The notes under the pieces: generated by a model | What the model saw: the letters and a program-made list of their open reading frames with translations, nothing else | Databases searched by the model: none | What the model was told of the DNA's origin: nothing | NCBI GenBank assembly: GCA_949316235.1 | Contig: OX438760.1 | Span: forward strand, 4,590,501 to 4,654,500 | From: Oegoconia quadripuncta | Taxonomy: Eukaryota; Arthropoda; Insecta; Lepidoptera; Autostichidae | Reading direction: 5' to 3' | Length of the DNA: 64,000 nucleotides | Shown: piece after piece, positions 47,583-57,315 of the stretch | Layout of the letters: each line of letters begins with the position of its first letter | Numbering within the stretch: the first letter of the stretch is position 1 | Translations under genes and position numbers: made by a program

Positions 47583-47800
47583 ACTTAGAGCGCGCGACCA
47601 TTAAGGTCCAACTCACAAAATTTACATTTGTAAATTTTATTTTTTGAATAAAATCTGTTAACTTTAAAGTTTTATTTTTATTTTTTTTCGTAATAGGTAC
47701 ATCCTATACATACACTCTGCAACGTTTGTCGGGTTAATTTTGTTAGATCTTATACACTATATATTATAATAGGTATACTCGTGTGTATACATTCAGTGTA

Positions 47801-49089
47801 CTAAGTATCGGGAATTTGTCAATAAAACAAAAAATACAAATTATTCATCTAAATTTATTTTATCGCCTTCAAAGTAGGCCCCATCGCTTGCAATACAACA
47901 TCTCCACCGCTTCACCCAGTCTTCCATACATTTTTCATAGGCTATTTGCGGTATGGCCTTTAGCTCATTCAGCGAATTTTCTTTTATGGCTTCTATCGAC
48001 TCAAAACGTTTTCCTCGAAGTGGTAATTTTAACTTGGGAAATAAAAAAAAGTCAGACGGAGCCATATCAGGTGAATACGGTGCTTGGTCGAGAACTTTTG
48101 TTGAATTTTTCGCTAAAAACTCTTTCACTATAATGGCTGTGTGTGATGGTGCATTATCATGGTGCAGCATCCATGAGTTGTGTTGCCACAAATCTGGACG
48201 TTTTCGGCGGATACTCTCACGCAAACGCTTCATGACGCCTAAATAATATTCTTTATTCACTGCTCTGGAAGGAATTCGGAGTGAACCACACCACGGTAGT
48301 CAAAAAAAACTGTCAGCATCACCTTGATTTTGGAGCGACTTTGCCGCGGTTTTTTGGGTTTCGGCTCGTTTTCGAGACGCCATTCTGAAGACTGTTGGAT
48401 TGTTTGCATATCGTACTCATAAACCCATGTCTCGTCGCCAGTTATTATACGTTTCATAAAGGTCGGATCCGTAGAAGCTCGGGAAACCATGTCTTCAGCG
48501 ACATGCTTTCGCTGCGCTTTTTGAACAAAATTGAGCTCTTTTGGAACTAGTCGAGCGGCGACGCGTTTCATGCCTAAAATGTCAATGAGAATGTTGTGGA
48601 CGGACTTAAAAGATATGTTCACCTCACTAGCCAACTCTCTCAGACTCATACGTCGATTTTCGAGCACTAGCTTCTTGATTCTGTCGATGTTTTCTTTGGT
48701 CGTAGCGGTTGAAGGTCTACCAGAACGAGGCAAGTCTACTACTACTTCTCGGCCTTCTTTAAAAGCCTTATACCATTCACAAGCCCTTGTTTTCGATATA
48801 CACGATTCGCCGTAGGTATTTCGCAACATTTTTAGTGATTCACCACATGAAATATCATTTGAAACACAAAATTTAAGGCACACTCTTTGTTCAACAATAT
48901 TTTCTATTGTAAAAATCGCCGAGGACTCAAAACTATGACCAACAAAAACTGTAGTTTAAAACAAATTAAATGACAGATCCCGCTCAAATTTTGCGCGCTA
49001 AATCCGTACAGTGCTACCAACATGCAGTAAAAAAATTAGAACGACCTCTTTTACGCGGGTCTTTTTATTGACATATTCCCGATACTTTT
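47801..49089 (-). mobile_element. mariner transposon with paired terminal inverted repeats
   Basis: A 1289-bp element of normal mariner length. The 27-bp terminal inverted repeats at 47801-47827 and 49063-49089 share the core AGTATCGGGAAT and TGTCAATAAAA and differ at three positions. Each end is bordered by a TA dinucleotide (47799-47800 and 49090-49091), the expected target duplication. The transposase inside is broken, so the copy is non-autonomous, but its ends could still be mobilised by an intact relative. Confidence 0.88.
47841..48907 (-). pseudogene. mariner transposase, frameshifted
   Basis: A Tc1/mariner-superfamily transposase (cut-and-paste) on the minus strand. The N-terminal part has the paired helix-turn-helix region (WYKAFKEGRE, SGRPSTATT, LRELASEVNIS). 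The catalytic domain shows TGDETWVYEYD (first Asp), LHHDNAPSH (second Asp) and YSPDMAPSDFFLFP (third Asp, 34 residues after the second), so it is DD34D mariner type. Two lesions are visible. The frame shifts near 48257, where sequence between LPEQ and NKEYY appears to be missing and the first frame stops. No ATG is present at the expected start: the codon before ENIVEQ at 48905-48907 is ATA. The frame then stays open to the stop at 47841. Apart from these breaks the motifs are well preserved, suggesting moderate age. Confidence 0.88.
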
Positions 49090-49214
49090 TACACAGAGTA
49101 GTATGTGTGTTATATGCCTCTGTGTGGGTTGTGTACGTATGTGAGGAGAAGTGTTTTTGTATTTGTGGGTGTGTGTGTGAATCATGTGTGTGTCGGTGTT
49201 TGTTGTTGATTATT

Positions 49215-49400
49215 AACCAAACCAACTGTAAAAGCCAAATATCTTCGAAACGGCCTAACTGATTTTCATCAAACATGGCTAAGAATCCGCACCTCCTTAA
49301 TCTTTAATATAAAAAAAAAAACACTCAAATCGGTTCACGCATTACCAAGATACGTCGCCAAAGACCGGACACACCTACATTCACACAAAACCTGTGTCAC
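49215..49400 (+). repeat. Dispersed repeat I, uninterrupted copy
   Basis: aaaagccaaatatcttcgaa through aaagaccggacacacctaca, with an A run where 24582 was interrupted. Confidence 0.6.
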
Positions 49401-50224
49401 CTCATCGGTTAGATTAGAACGTGGTACAGGTTTGAACCGTGTGGCTGAATATACAAAATGCTCGCTGCCACCTCGCTAGATAGCAATACTTGATCTTTGA
49501 GCGAGGTCAGTGCCGGCTCTTGGGTTTCAACGTCGACAAGAGTCGCCCCCAGCTCATTGTAGAGAAACTTAATACATCTCTATCTCAGTAACAAAATATC
49601 TTGTAACTGTCACAAATAGCACTTAGAATAGCTCTGTTTGAACCACAAATTGAGGTTCTAAAAGCTCTACAACGCAATTAGTGACTCACTTAAGGGCGAC
49701 AGAGAGAAAAATCATCGTTTGCCTTTAAGCGAAAGAGATAAACGATCGCCCAAGGCGATAGTATTTCGGACCATTTCGGGCGGTGATGTACTCGGAAACA
49801 TTCTTGTGGGAGAAATTGACAAATAGGCATAATTGAATATATTTTGGTTGAAGTGTTTATTTGAAGTAACGTTTCTGTTTCGAGATATTCTGTAGAAGGA
49901 ATAGAAGTAGTTGTTAAATTTGCACAATGACATGGGTACGGTTGTTGGATCGATGAATCTATCTTTTAACACAGTTTTTTGGTCCATATCGATGATATCA
50001 TTAGTCTTTCGAGGATTTTCTAAATTTGATTTTTTTAAAATATTTTACATTAAACTCGGAGTAACTCAATGGAAATCGGTTACGTCATTTAACACAGTGC
50101 TTTTAACACAGTTGGTATGGTTTATACTGAACAATATAATAACCTGTTTTCTCGGCGGTTTTCTAAATAATCAATATATAAGTGTATAAGTTGTATAGTA
50201 GTCTATAGTTGTATAAGTGTAACG
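49401..50224. other. No gene seen
   Basis: Unassigned; a phrase aacacagt recurs in two similar tttaacacagtg contexts (49967 and 50090), nothing coding. Confidence 0.3.
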
Positions 50225-50378
50225 AGACGCCATGCGACTCGTTGGTTCTCTTTTTGCAGTATTCTCCTTGTTTGTTTCTTTTTCGGATAAGTCATAATAT
50301 TTTAAATTCAAAATTTGAACTCTGCCTGTTCTTTCTCTCTCTCTCTCTCTCTTTCTTTCTGTGTAGCTTTTGTTTAAG
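50225..50378 (-). repeat. Dispersed repeat J with (CT)n
   Basis: aatattttaaattcaaaatt, gaactctgcctgttctttct and a CT run; a plus-strand relative is at 55062-55168. Confidence 0.6.
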
Positions 50379-50682
50379 GAGTTCATAATTTACCGTTGAA
50401 AAGACTGGACGTATACTTTATTATTATTTTCTATTCTATTTTATTCAGTATAAATTTATATTACGTATAAACGTATTTACAGTTCATCAAGTTATTTGTG
50501 TACGTGAAAAACTTAAAAATAAAAGTTGTCACTGACAACGATTTCAAGTTTTCCGCCGGCTAATCGTACTGTGGCCTACTCCTGGACATCTACAGCATCA
50601 GCCTGGGAGTAGTACTTCATAAAGTTACCATTTTAGTTACCTATAACTATCATCTTTATTGTAATACATAATTTATTAGTTG

Positions 50683-51048
50683 GGCCTCATAAGAAGGCTC
50701 AAAGTCACCCAAAGGGCAATGGAGAGAGCCATGATCGGACTCTCCCTTAGGGGCCGAATCAGAAATGAGGAGAACCTAGGTGACCGACATAGCCCGAACA
50801 ATTACGTGGCAGTGGGTGGGGCACATTGCTTGTAGGACCGACGGCCGTTGGGGCGGGGTGGTCCTCGAGTGGCGACCACGCACCAAAGATGCAGCGTAGG
50901 CAGGCCCCACACGAGGTGGACCGACGACTTGGTAAAGATCCCGGGAAGCCGCTGGATGCGAGCAGAGCAGGACCGGTCATTGTGGAGATCTTCGGGGGAG
51001 GCCTTTGTCCAGCAGTGGGCATCTATCGGCTGATAATGATGATGATGT
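50683..51048 (+). pseudogene. RTE-type LINE ORF2 3' end
   Basis: Reads across two frames: KVTQRAMERAMIGLSLRGRIRNEE, VGHIACRTDGRWGG, VLEWRPRT, and after a frameshift RWTDDLVKIPGSRWMRAEQDRSLWRSSGEAFVQQW. This is the standard C terminus of lepidopteran RTE-like LINEs. It ends with an (ATG)n-type tail (gataatgatgatgatg), as RTE elements do. At least one frameshift and a small deletion around 50780-50900 make it non-functional. Confidence 0.8.
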
Positions 51049-51217
51049 AGGTTAGTTCTTCAAATAGCATATAACATTGTTATAAGTTTCGACAACACAT
51101 TCATTCAGCTCGAGTCTTTTAAGATGCAATTACTGTGTCAACCTCGCATTGCATTGCGTCGTGACCTCCATTACAGTACCATATCGTGGATACTTTTCAT
51201 AACTTGCTATACAATGG

Positions 51218-51468
51218 TTGGTGGTAGGGCATTTTATTGGTTGGTAGTAGGGCATTTTAAATGTCCGCCTGGCTAGCTACCACCATCTTGTCTAAATCTG
51301 CCGCCAAACAGCAATGTTAATAGCATTGTTGTGTTCCGGTTGTCAGAGATAAGATAGCCAGTTCCCCAAATAAGACGGGGTTTCCGGGTCAGTACGCTAC
51401 CACGTTCGACATCATCTTCACTTAACATCAGGTGAGATTGAGGTCAAGTGCTAACCCGTTGTGCATAA
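51218..51468 (+). repeat. SINE-A copy 14, headless, with a small internal duplication
   Basis: Starts with ggttggtggtagggcatttt directly followed by a second ggttggtagtagggcatttt, then the normal body and tail. Confidence 0.8.
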
Positions 51469-52167
51469 AATTAAGCTGCTCTACTCTGTCTCAAATGGGA
51501 ATTCTATATTCCCAGTGTACCTTGCCATATATAGTTATAAATTGAGGAAATTTTAAACATAAGTAGGTACGTGTAACAGGCGAAAGCACAGCATTACATA
51601 CAACTTAATTTACTCTTAGAGGTACGTGTAAATTGAATAATGTGGTACTTGCAAAATCTGTAATTGGCTTTATTTAAAGTAAATTATATTCATCGTCATG
51701 ATTTTATGATGATTTAGATCGCCACATAAATAAAATTAAAAATCCTATTATTCAAATAACAACTTTTTAATAATCATAAAAGAAAACATTACTAGGTCAA
51801 ATAAAAATCATTACATATATTGGCATAATTATAAAAAGTGTATCGTCTCTAGCTTTCCTACCTATGGCATTGACGGAGAAAAAAAAATCCTGGTTAATAA
51901 AAACGGAATTATGTAATAGTTACATGAATTATCTAAAACAACACCAACCAGGTTTTAAAAAAAAAGTTAGAATATTCAGTTTAATCGGTTTTAGTGAACA
52001 ACACGTGTAACTATTTATGAATGCATTCTATTATTTTAAAACGAGATTATGGTTTTGAAAAAAAAAACGAACTATGCCAATGCCTTTTATTTCACTTACC
52101 TAATATGCCCAATTTTTTCTTAAGGTAAAAAAACTCATCCGGTGTACTTAAATAAGATTTTATAATA
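51469..52167. other. No gene seen
   Basis: Very AT-rich, unassigned. Confidence 0.35.
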
Positions 52168-52738
52168 TATATATGTCGGAGATGGGCGAGGGGTGGATGT
52201 GGGCGTTGCTAGCGATAAAGGATCGCGTGGTAAAGGGTGGCTCGGGCAAAGGCGATACTATTGCAAGCTACTATAGGAAATCGACAACGTATTCACATTC
52301 GATTATGACCATGAAACCTGAAATGCTTTCTGTTGAATAGAAAACATTTGCACGCCCCTTATGCCATACAACTTGGCCCCCGCGTGCAGTCTGTGGAATT
52401 CAACTGGACCTGGTCTTCAATTCCTCCTTGCTCAAATCCCATGATCAACTTCTTATTAGCTAACGACTCACCGGATTCTTCCAAGCATCGGTGATAATAA
52501 TCAAATCACTCACAGTCGTGATGTGTTCAGTGGAGCTCCGACTCCTTCGACGGCTGGTAGCAAAGTCTATCATTTTCGATGTGCAGACCTTATATTACCG
52601 TTAACATCGTCAAGGCTCCGTTTCCGGCGATACGAGCGCCACCAAGTTTAGTTCCCACAGCAACCGCGTATTATGATAGTCAGTTGACCATTCGAATAAT
52701 TAATTCTATCGCTAATTTATCGCTATCTCCGACATATA
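52168..52738. mobile_element. Short TIR element (tatatgtcggagat ends), copy 1 of a tandem pair
   Basis: Starts tatatatgtcggagatgg and ends atctccgacatatata. It is directly followed by a second copy with which it shares the junction palindrome gacatatatatgtc. There is no ORF of note and the family was not identified. Confidence 0.7.
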
Positions 52739-53260
52739 TATGTCGGAGATGGGCGAGGGGTGGATGTGGGCGTTGCTAGTGATAAAGGATCGCGTAGTAA
52801 AGGGTGGCTCGGGCAAAGGCGATACTATTGCAAACTACTATAGGAAATCGACAACGTATTCACATTCGATTATTGCACGCCCCTCATGCCATACAACTTG
52901 GCCCCCGCGTGCACACTGTGGAATTCAACTGGACCTGGTCTTCAATTCCTCCTTGCTCAAATCCCATGATCAACTTCTTATTAGCTAACGACTCACCGGA
53001 TTCTTCCAAGCGTCGGTGACAATAATGAAATCACTCACAGTGTTGATGTGTTCAGTGGAGCTCCGACTCCTTTGAAGGTTGGTAGCAAAGTGTGTCCCAT
53101 TTTCGATGTGAAGACCTAATATACCTATTAACGTCGTCACCGCGCCATTTCCGGCAATACCAGCGCCACAAAGTTTAATTCCCACAGCAAACCGCGTATT
53201 ATGATAGTCAGTTAACCGTTCGAATAATGAACTCCATTTATCGCTATCTACGACATATAT
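52739..53260. mobile_element. Short TIR element, copy 2 of the tandem pair
   Basis: Same orientation as copy 1. It lacks a short segment of copy 1 (after cacattcgatta) and has scattered substitutions. It ends ctacgacatatata, so its right terminal repeat has diverged by one base. Confidence 0.7.
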
Positions 53261-53540
53261 AATAACTTATATAATATCAATATAATTATATATTTCATAT
53301 CCACTTGCGTTCTTATACCGCTCACTAGTTCCAAATTCGTCCCAACAGAATACCAGGGCTCCATCCGTCCGCAGGCGGAGAACCATGCTGAGTTGGAATC
53401 ATTTTGTCCCTACAGCACATAATAAGTAAGATTTTATAATTTTTATTCCTATGTTTTCTGTAATACTACTATACTATTTTGTGTTATATTACTAATTGTT
53501 ATCGTCGTGCTTAGAGACAAATAAAGTATCTATAATCTAT

Positions 53541-53692
53541 CCGAAATCTGTAGAAATGGGAATTTGTAGAAATAGGAATCTGTAGAAATAGGATACTGTA
53601 GGCATGGGAGTCTGTAGAGATGAGAATCTGTACACACGGGAATCTGTAGTATTGAAAATCTGTATAGAATTGGGAATCTCTAGACGTGGGAA
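53541..53692 (-). repeat. Degenerate ~17-bp minisatellite
   Basis: About nine units of the form gaatctgtagaaatrgg with substitutions and small length changes. Confidence 0.8.
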
Positions 53693-54511
53693 AAATCGCA
53701 TCTGACTGTCCGGTGGCCACAAGTCTATCCTAGCCAAAGAGTATAGTAACTATTAACCGAGAAAGAGTGGCAACTCCGTGGTTAAATTTGCATGTATAGA
53801 CAGTGCTGCTGCCAGCGATTGGTTGAGGAATTAAATCTATCTATACATACCTACGTACACTGATTATATAGGTAGAAACTGGGTTTAGAAATAGGTGTTG
53901 TTTATGAGGAAATTTTTATTTCTCATAACTAATTTCTTTAAATTAGCTATGAAAAACAAGTATAACAAAAACAAACAACAAATTAACAAAAATCTGAACT
54001 TTTACAAAAACTTTCAAACGGAAATCGACGTTGACTGAGAGCTCGACATGACATCACCCACCGGTAAGATGGCGGCTGCTGCCACAGAACACTAATAACG
54101 GTTAGTTCGTCAACCGCAGTTCAGAGGTCGCAGTCTGCTATGAAAATTGATGACATTTGAAGTGTGCCCCCTCTGATCCTAGCCTATGTCCTTTTCCGGG
54201 TCCCAGGGTACCCGCTCTCGGCCAATACAGATCGTATTCAGGTATTCAAAGGTTTAACCCTGAAAAGGTAATAGACAGACACACACTTTCACATTTATAA
54301 TGTTCATACGGTTCATACGTAATACCGTCTGCGAAGCGAATTAACTAAAGCCTTCCGCCGATTACATTTAAGTCTGCTCTACATGTACGTTTCTCGGAAA
54401 CTGTTAATTATTGTGTTAAGTATTTATTACGAAAACTTTCACTTAATCTCCAACAATTACTAACGAGTGCCAGCACTAATATACAAACATTGCGAGCAAT
54501 TATATATTTAA

Positions 54512-54830
54512 TCGCCTCCGTGGCTCAATGTAAACAACATTGGGTGTTACGATTCGGAGGTCGCGGGTTCGATCCCCAGCGGGGTACATGTTTAAGTACT
54601 CGGTTAGGTTGGTGGAAGGCATTTTAAATATCCTCCTGGCTATCTACCACCTATCTAAATCTGCCACCAAGCAGCAATGTTAATAGCATTGTTGTGTTGC
54701 GGATGTCAGAGATAAATTAGCCAATCCCCCAAATGTGTTGGGGTTTCCGGGTCAGTACGCTTCCACCTTCGACCTCATCTTCACTTAACATCAGGTGTGA
54801 TTGAGGTTAAGTATCAACCCGTTGTGCATG
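54512..54830 (+). repeat. SINE-A copy 15
   Basis: Full-length plus-strand copy ending gttgtgcatgg without a long poly(A). Confidence 0.86.
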
Positions 54831-54841
54831 GAAAATTACTA

Positions 54842-54992
54842 ACTTTCAGCCCGCGACTTGGCCTGCATTGAATACTCACTTTATCGGTATAACAAATATT
54901 CTATGCCTTAATCCAGAATATGTTCTACATATTTCGACATGATTGGGCAACAAACAAACATCCAAACTTATGAATTTATAATATTAGTTAGA
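54842..54992 (+). repeat. SINE/RTE-related repeat, internally deleted
   Basis: actttcagcccgcgacttgg through gaatttataatattagttag, plus strand. A further fragment (gtccttttccgggtcccagg) lies at 54186-54312. Confidence 0.55.
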
Positions 54993-55061
54993 TTTTTACA
55001 GTACAAATTGATGTTAAGTGAATATGAAGCGGAAGGTGGAAGATCAAGGGCAAATTACGAA

Positions 55062-55168
55062 CTGACTAAACAAAAAGCTACACTGAAAGAAAGAGAGAGA
55101 GAGAGAATAGGCAGAGTTCAAATTTTGAATTTAAAATATTATGACTTGCTTGAGAATAACTGCCCACA
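55062..55168 (+). repeat. Dispersed repeat J, opposite orientation
   Basis: aaaaagctacactgaaagaa, GA run, gcagagttcaaattttgaat; inverse of 50225-50378. Confidence 0.6.
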
Positions 55169-55200
55169 ATAGCACGCAACAAAGTTTCCTGCTTTCACTC

Positions 55201-55538
55201 TTTTTTTTTTTTTTATGCATAACGGGTTGGTACTTGACCTCAATCACACCTGATGTTAAGTGAAGATGAGGTCGAAGGTGGAAGCGTACTGACCCGGAAA
55301 CCCCAACACATTTGGGGGACTGGCTATCTTATCTCTGACAACCGGAACACAACAATGCTATTAACATTGCTGCTTGGCGGCAGATTTAGATAAGATGGTG
55401 GTAGCTAGCCAGGCGGACATTTAAAATGCCCTACCACCAACCAAACCGAGTACTTAAACATGTACCCCGCTGGGGATCGAACCCGCGACCTCCGAAACGT
55501 AAACCCAATGTTGTTTACATTGAGCCACGGAGGCGGTT
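55201..55538 (-). repeat. SINE-A copy 16
   Basis: Full-length minus-strand copy with a T run of 14 and an intact head, close to the family consensus and probably one of the younger copies. Confidence 0.88.
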
Positions 55539-56499
55539 AAAACCCTCCTTTCAATATCTTCCTCACATTTGCCGTCTCTTAAATATACATCTCAAATACA
55601 CAATTTTTTTCACCTGTTCAGTCAACTGTTACACCATCTCTAATTTTACATTACATAATGATTCTATTATTATGAATATTCTATAATATGAATTCTTATA
55701 AAAAGCACGTCTGTTCACTATGGATCTGTAGGGCATTTTCTTTGAAGTTGGAAGTTAACTCAGACGTAAGGGATAGTGGTCAAAGATTGGTACGGATACA
55801 TCAAGTAAGAGTCAGCTGGAAGGCACAACACACAATAATCACGAGTACTTTACAAAAATTAAACATAAATTGGTGGAGCTAACTGGCTTGTATTAGCTTC
55901 TTAAAGGCCGACCCCATCTCGTATATTCGTGTAGCAATTTCGAAAAAATACATAAACCAAACATTAAGTATACATCCTCAATTTAGAAGCGGCCAGGAAT
56001 GTGAGTGGCCCTTAATTTAGGAGGGACCCCGCCGTGTTAGAATCTATTTAGGTCTGGGCCCTCAGATTGACAAGGATAACAGTATCTGGGGTTGGTTGTA
56101 TACAGGTCGTGTCAAAGAATAATGAAATATTATGTAGATCTGTACCGACCTATCAATTATTATTGTTTCCATAATTTTAAATCTATTCGAATATAGAAGT
56201 ATCTAAACGCACGGAAGTGTTCTAGCCAAGTTCTCAAAAAAAAAAACGCACCCACCCCCAGAACGACGTGCACTATTTACCTGTACGAACCGCTTTGAGC
56301 CACTTTTGATCCCTCTGTAGCTTTATACCTAATACTATACCCACGTTATAAATAAAATTTAACCTATTTTTCAATACAAAACTGACTTAAAAGAAAACCA
56401 ACAAAAGGAGAACTTGACTAGTTGTTGTTTTTTGTTTGATTTTCATGTTTAAAATAATGTGAAAGTTCTGCGAAATTTATTGATTGTTATTTTATTTAA
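55539..56499. other. No gene seen
   Basis: Unassigned, AT-rich; chance frames only. Confidence 0.35.
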
Positions 56500-56714
56500 A
56501 ACTAGCTTTCCGCCCGCGACTTCGTCCATGTGGAAGATTTTATCAAATTCGGTTGAGCAAAAAATAGCCTATATGTTAATCCAGGTCCTAATCTGTCTAC
56601 CCACCGAATTTCATCCAAATACGTACAGCCGTATAGGCATGAAGAGATAACAAACATACATACATACAGATATACAAACACACACAAAATTTCGCATTTA
56701 TAATATTAGTTGGG
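56500..56714 (+). repeat. SINE/RTE-related repeat
   Basis: actagctttccgcccgcgac through atttcgcatttataatatta, plus strand. Confidence 0.65.
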
Positions 56715-56837
56715 ATACGTGAACGGTTACGGCTTGGAAACCTGCTTGGGGTAAATGAATTATGCAATGAAATAAAGACCTACGACCATTTACATGGATT
56801 CTCGTACCCGTCATCTAGTGTACATTGTCCGCTAGGG

Positions 56838-56931
56838 GCATATGTTTGTATGATGAATACAGACATGTGTTCCCGAGTTATGGATGTTTTTCATTTATAT
56901 GTGTATTTATTTACAAAAAAAAGTATTTGTG
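56838..56931 (+). repeat. SINE-B copy, left half, split by the R1-clade element
   Basis: It runs from the tgtttgtatgatgaatacag segment up to the insertion point and matches 10325-10430. Together with 63574-63662 it forms one SINE-B copy that served as the target. Confidence 0.8.
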
Positions 56932-56946
56932 TAGTTTATCAACCAT
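56932..56946. repeat. Target-site duplication, left copy (3' side of the R1-clade element)
   Basis: The 15-bp sequence tagtttatcaaccat directly abuts the T run (poly(A) tail of the minus-strand element). It is identical to 63559-63573. Confidence 0.93.
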
Positions 56947-56970
56947 TTTTTTTTTTTTTTTTTTTTTTTT

Positions 56971-57315
56971 ACCAGGAGAAACGCTCATGCTTATCCGCCC
57001 TCCTCGGGGGAGGGGGGCGGATTATGTCGGACTCCGGCACAGAAGGTGCCGGCCTACCGACTAAAAACTCCTGGGTGTTCCTTCGGGCGCACCGTTTTCG
57101 GCGTGGCCACGGGTACCAACTCGGTATTCGTCCGCAGCCACGCCAGCGCGGTGCCCGCCGCCAGGGCAACAGCGGCGGCGGGCCCACCTCTGGGCTGGAG
57201 CAGGGAGGAATCTCCTGGTCCAACCACCTCAAGAAGGCGCGTGGGAACACCACGCGCGCCTTCTCGCGAGGCTTGCGTGTGGGTGGTGACTCCCCCGAGT
57301 CACCACCCAGCCTCG
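56971..57315 (-). other. Structured 3' UTR of the R1-clade element
   Basis: The 345 nt between the ORF2 stop and the poly(A) tail are dominated by inverted repeats. Stems are 57281-57292 with 57297-57308 (12 perfect pairs, 4-nt loop), 57233-57244 with 57250-57263 (2-nt bulge), 57153-57161 with 57175-57183 (9 GC pairs), 57026-57061 (nested stems ccggcac/gtgccgg and gtcgg/ccgac) and 56993-57022 (GC stem with a bulge next to the tail). For SART1 and R2 the 3' UTR structure is what the element's own reverse transcriptase recognises; that role is inferred here. Confidence 0.7.
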
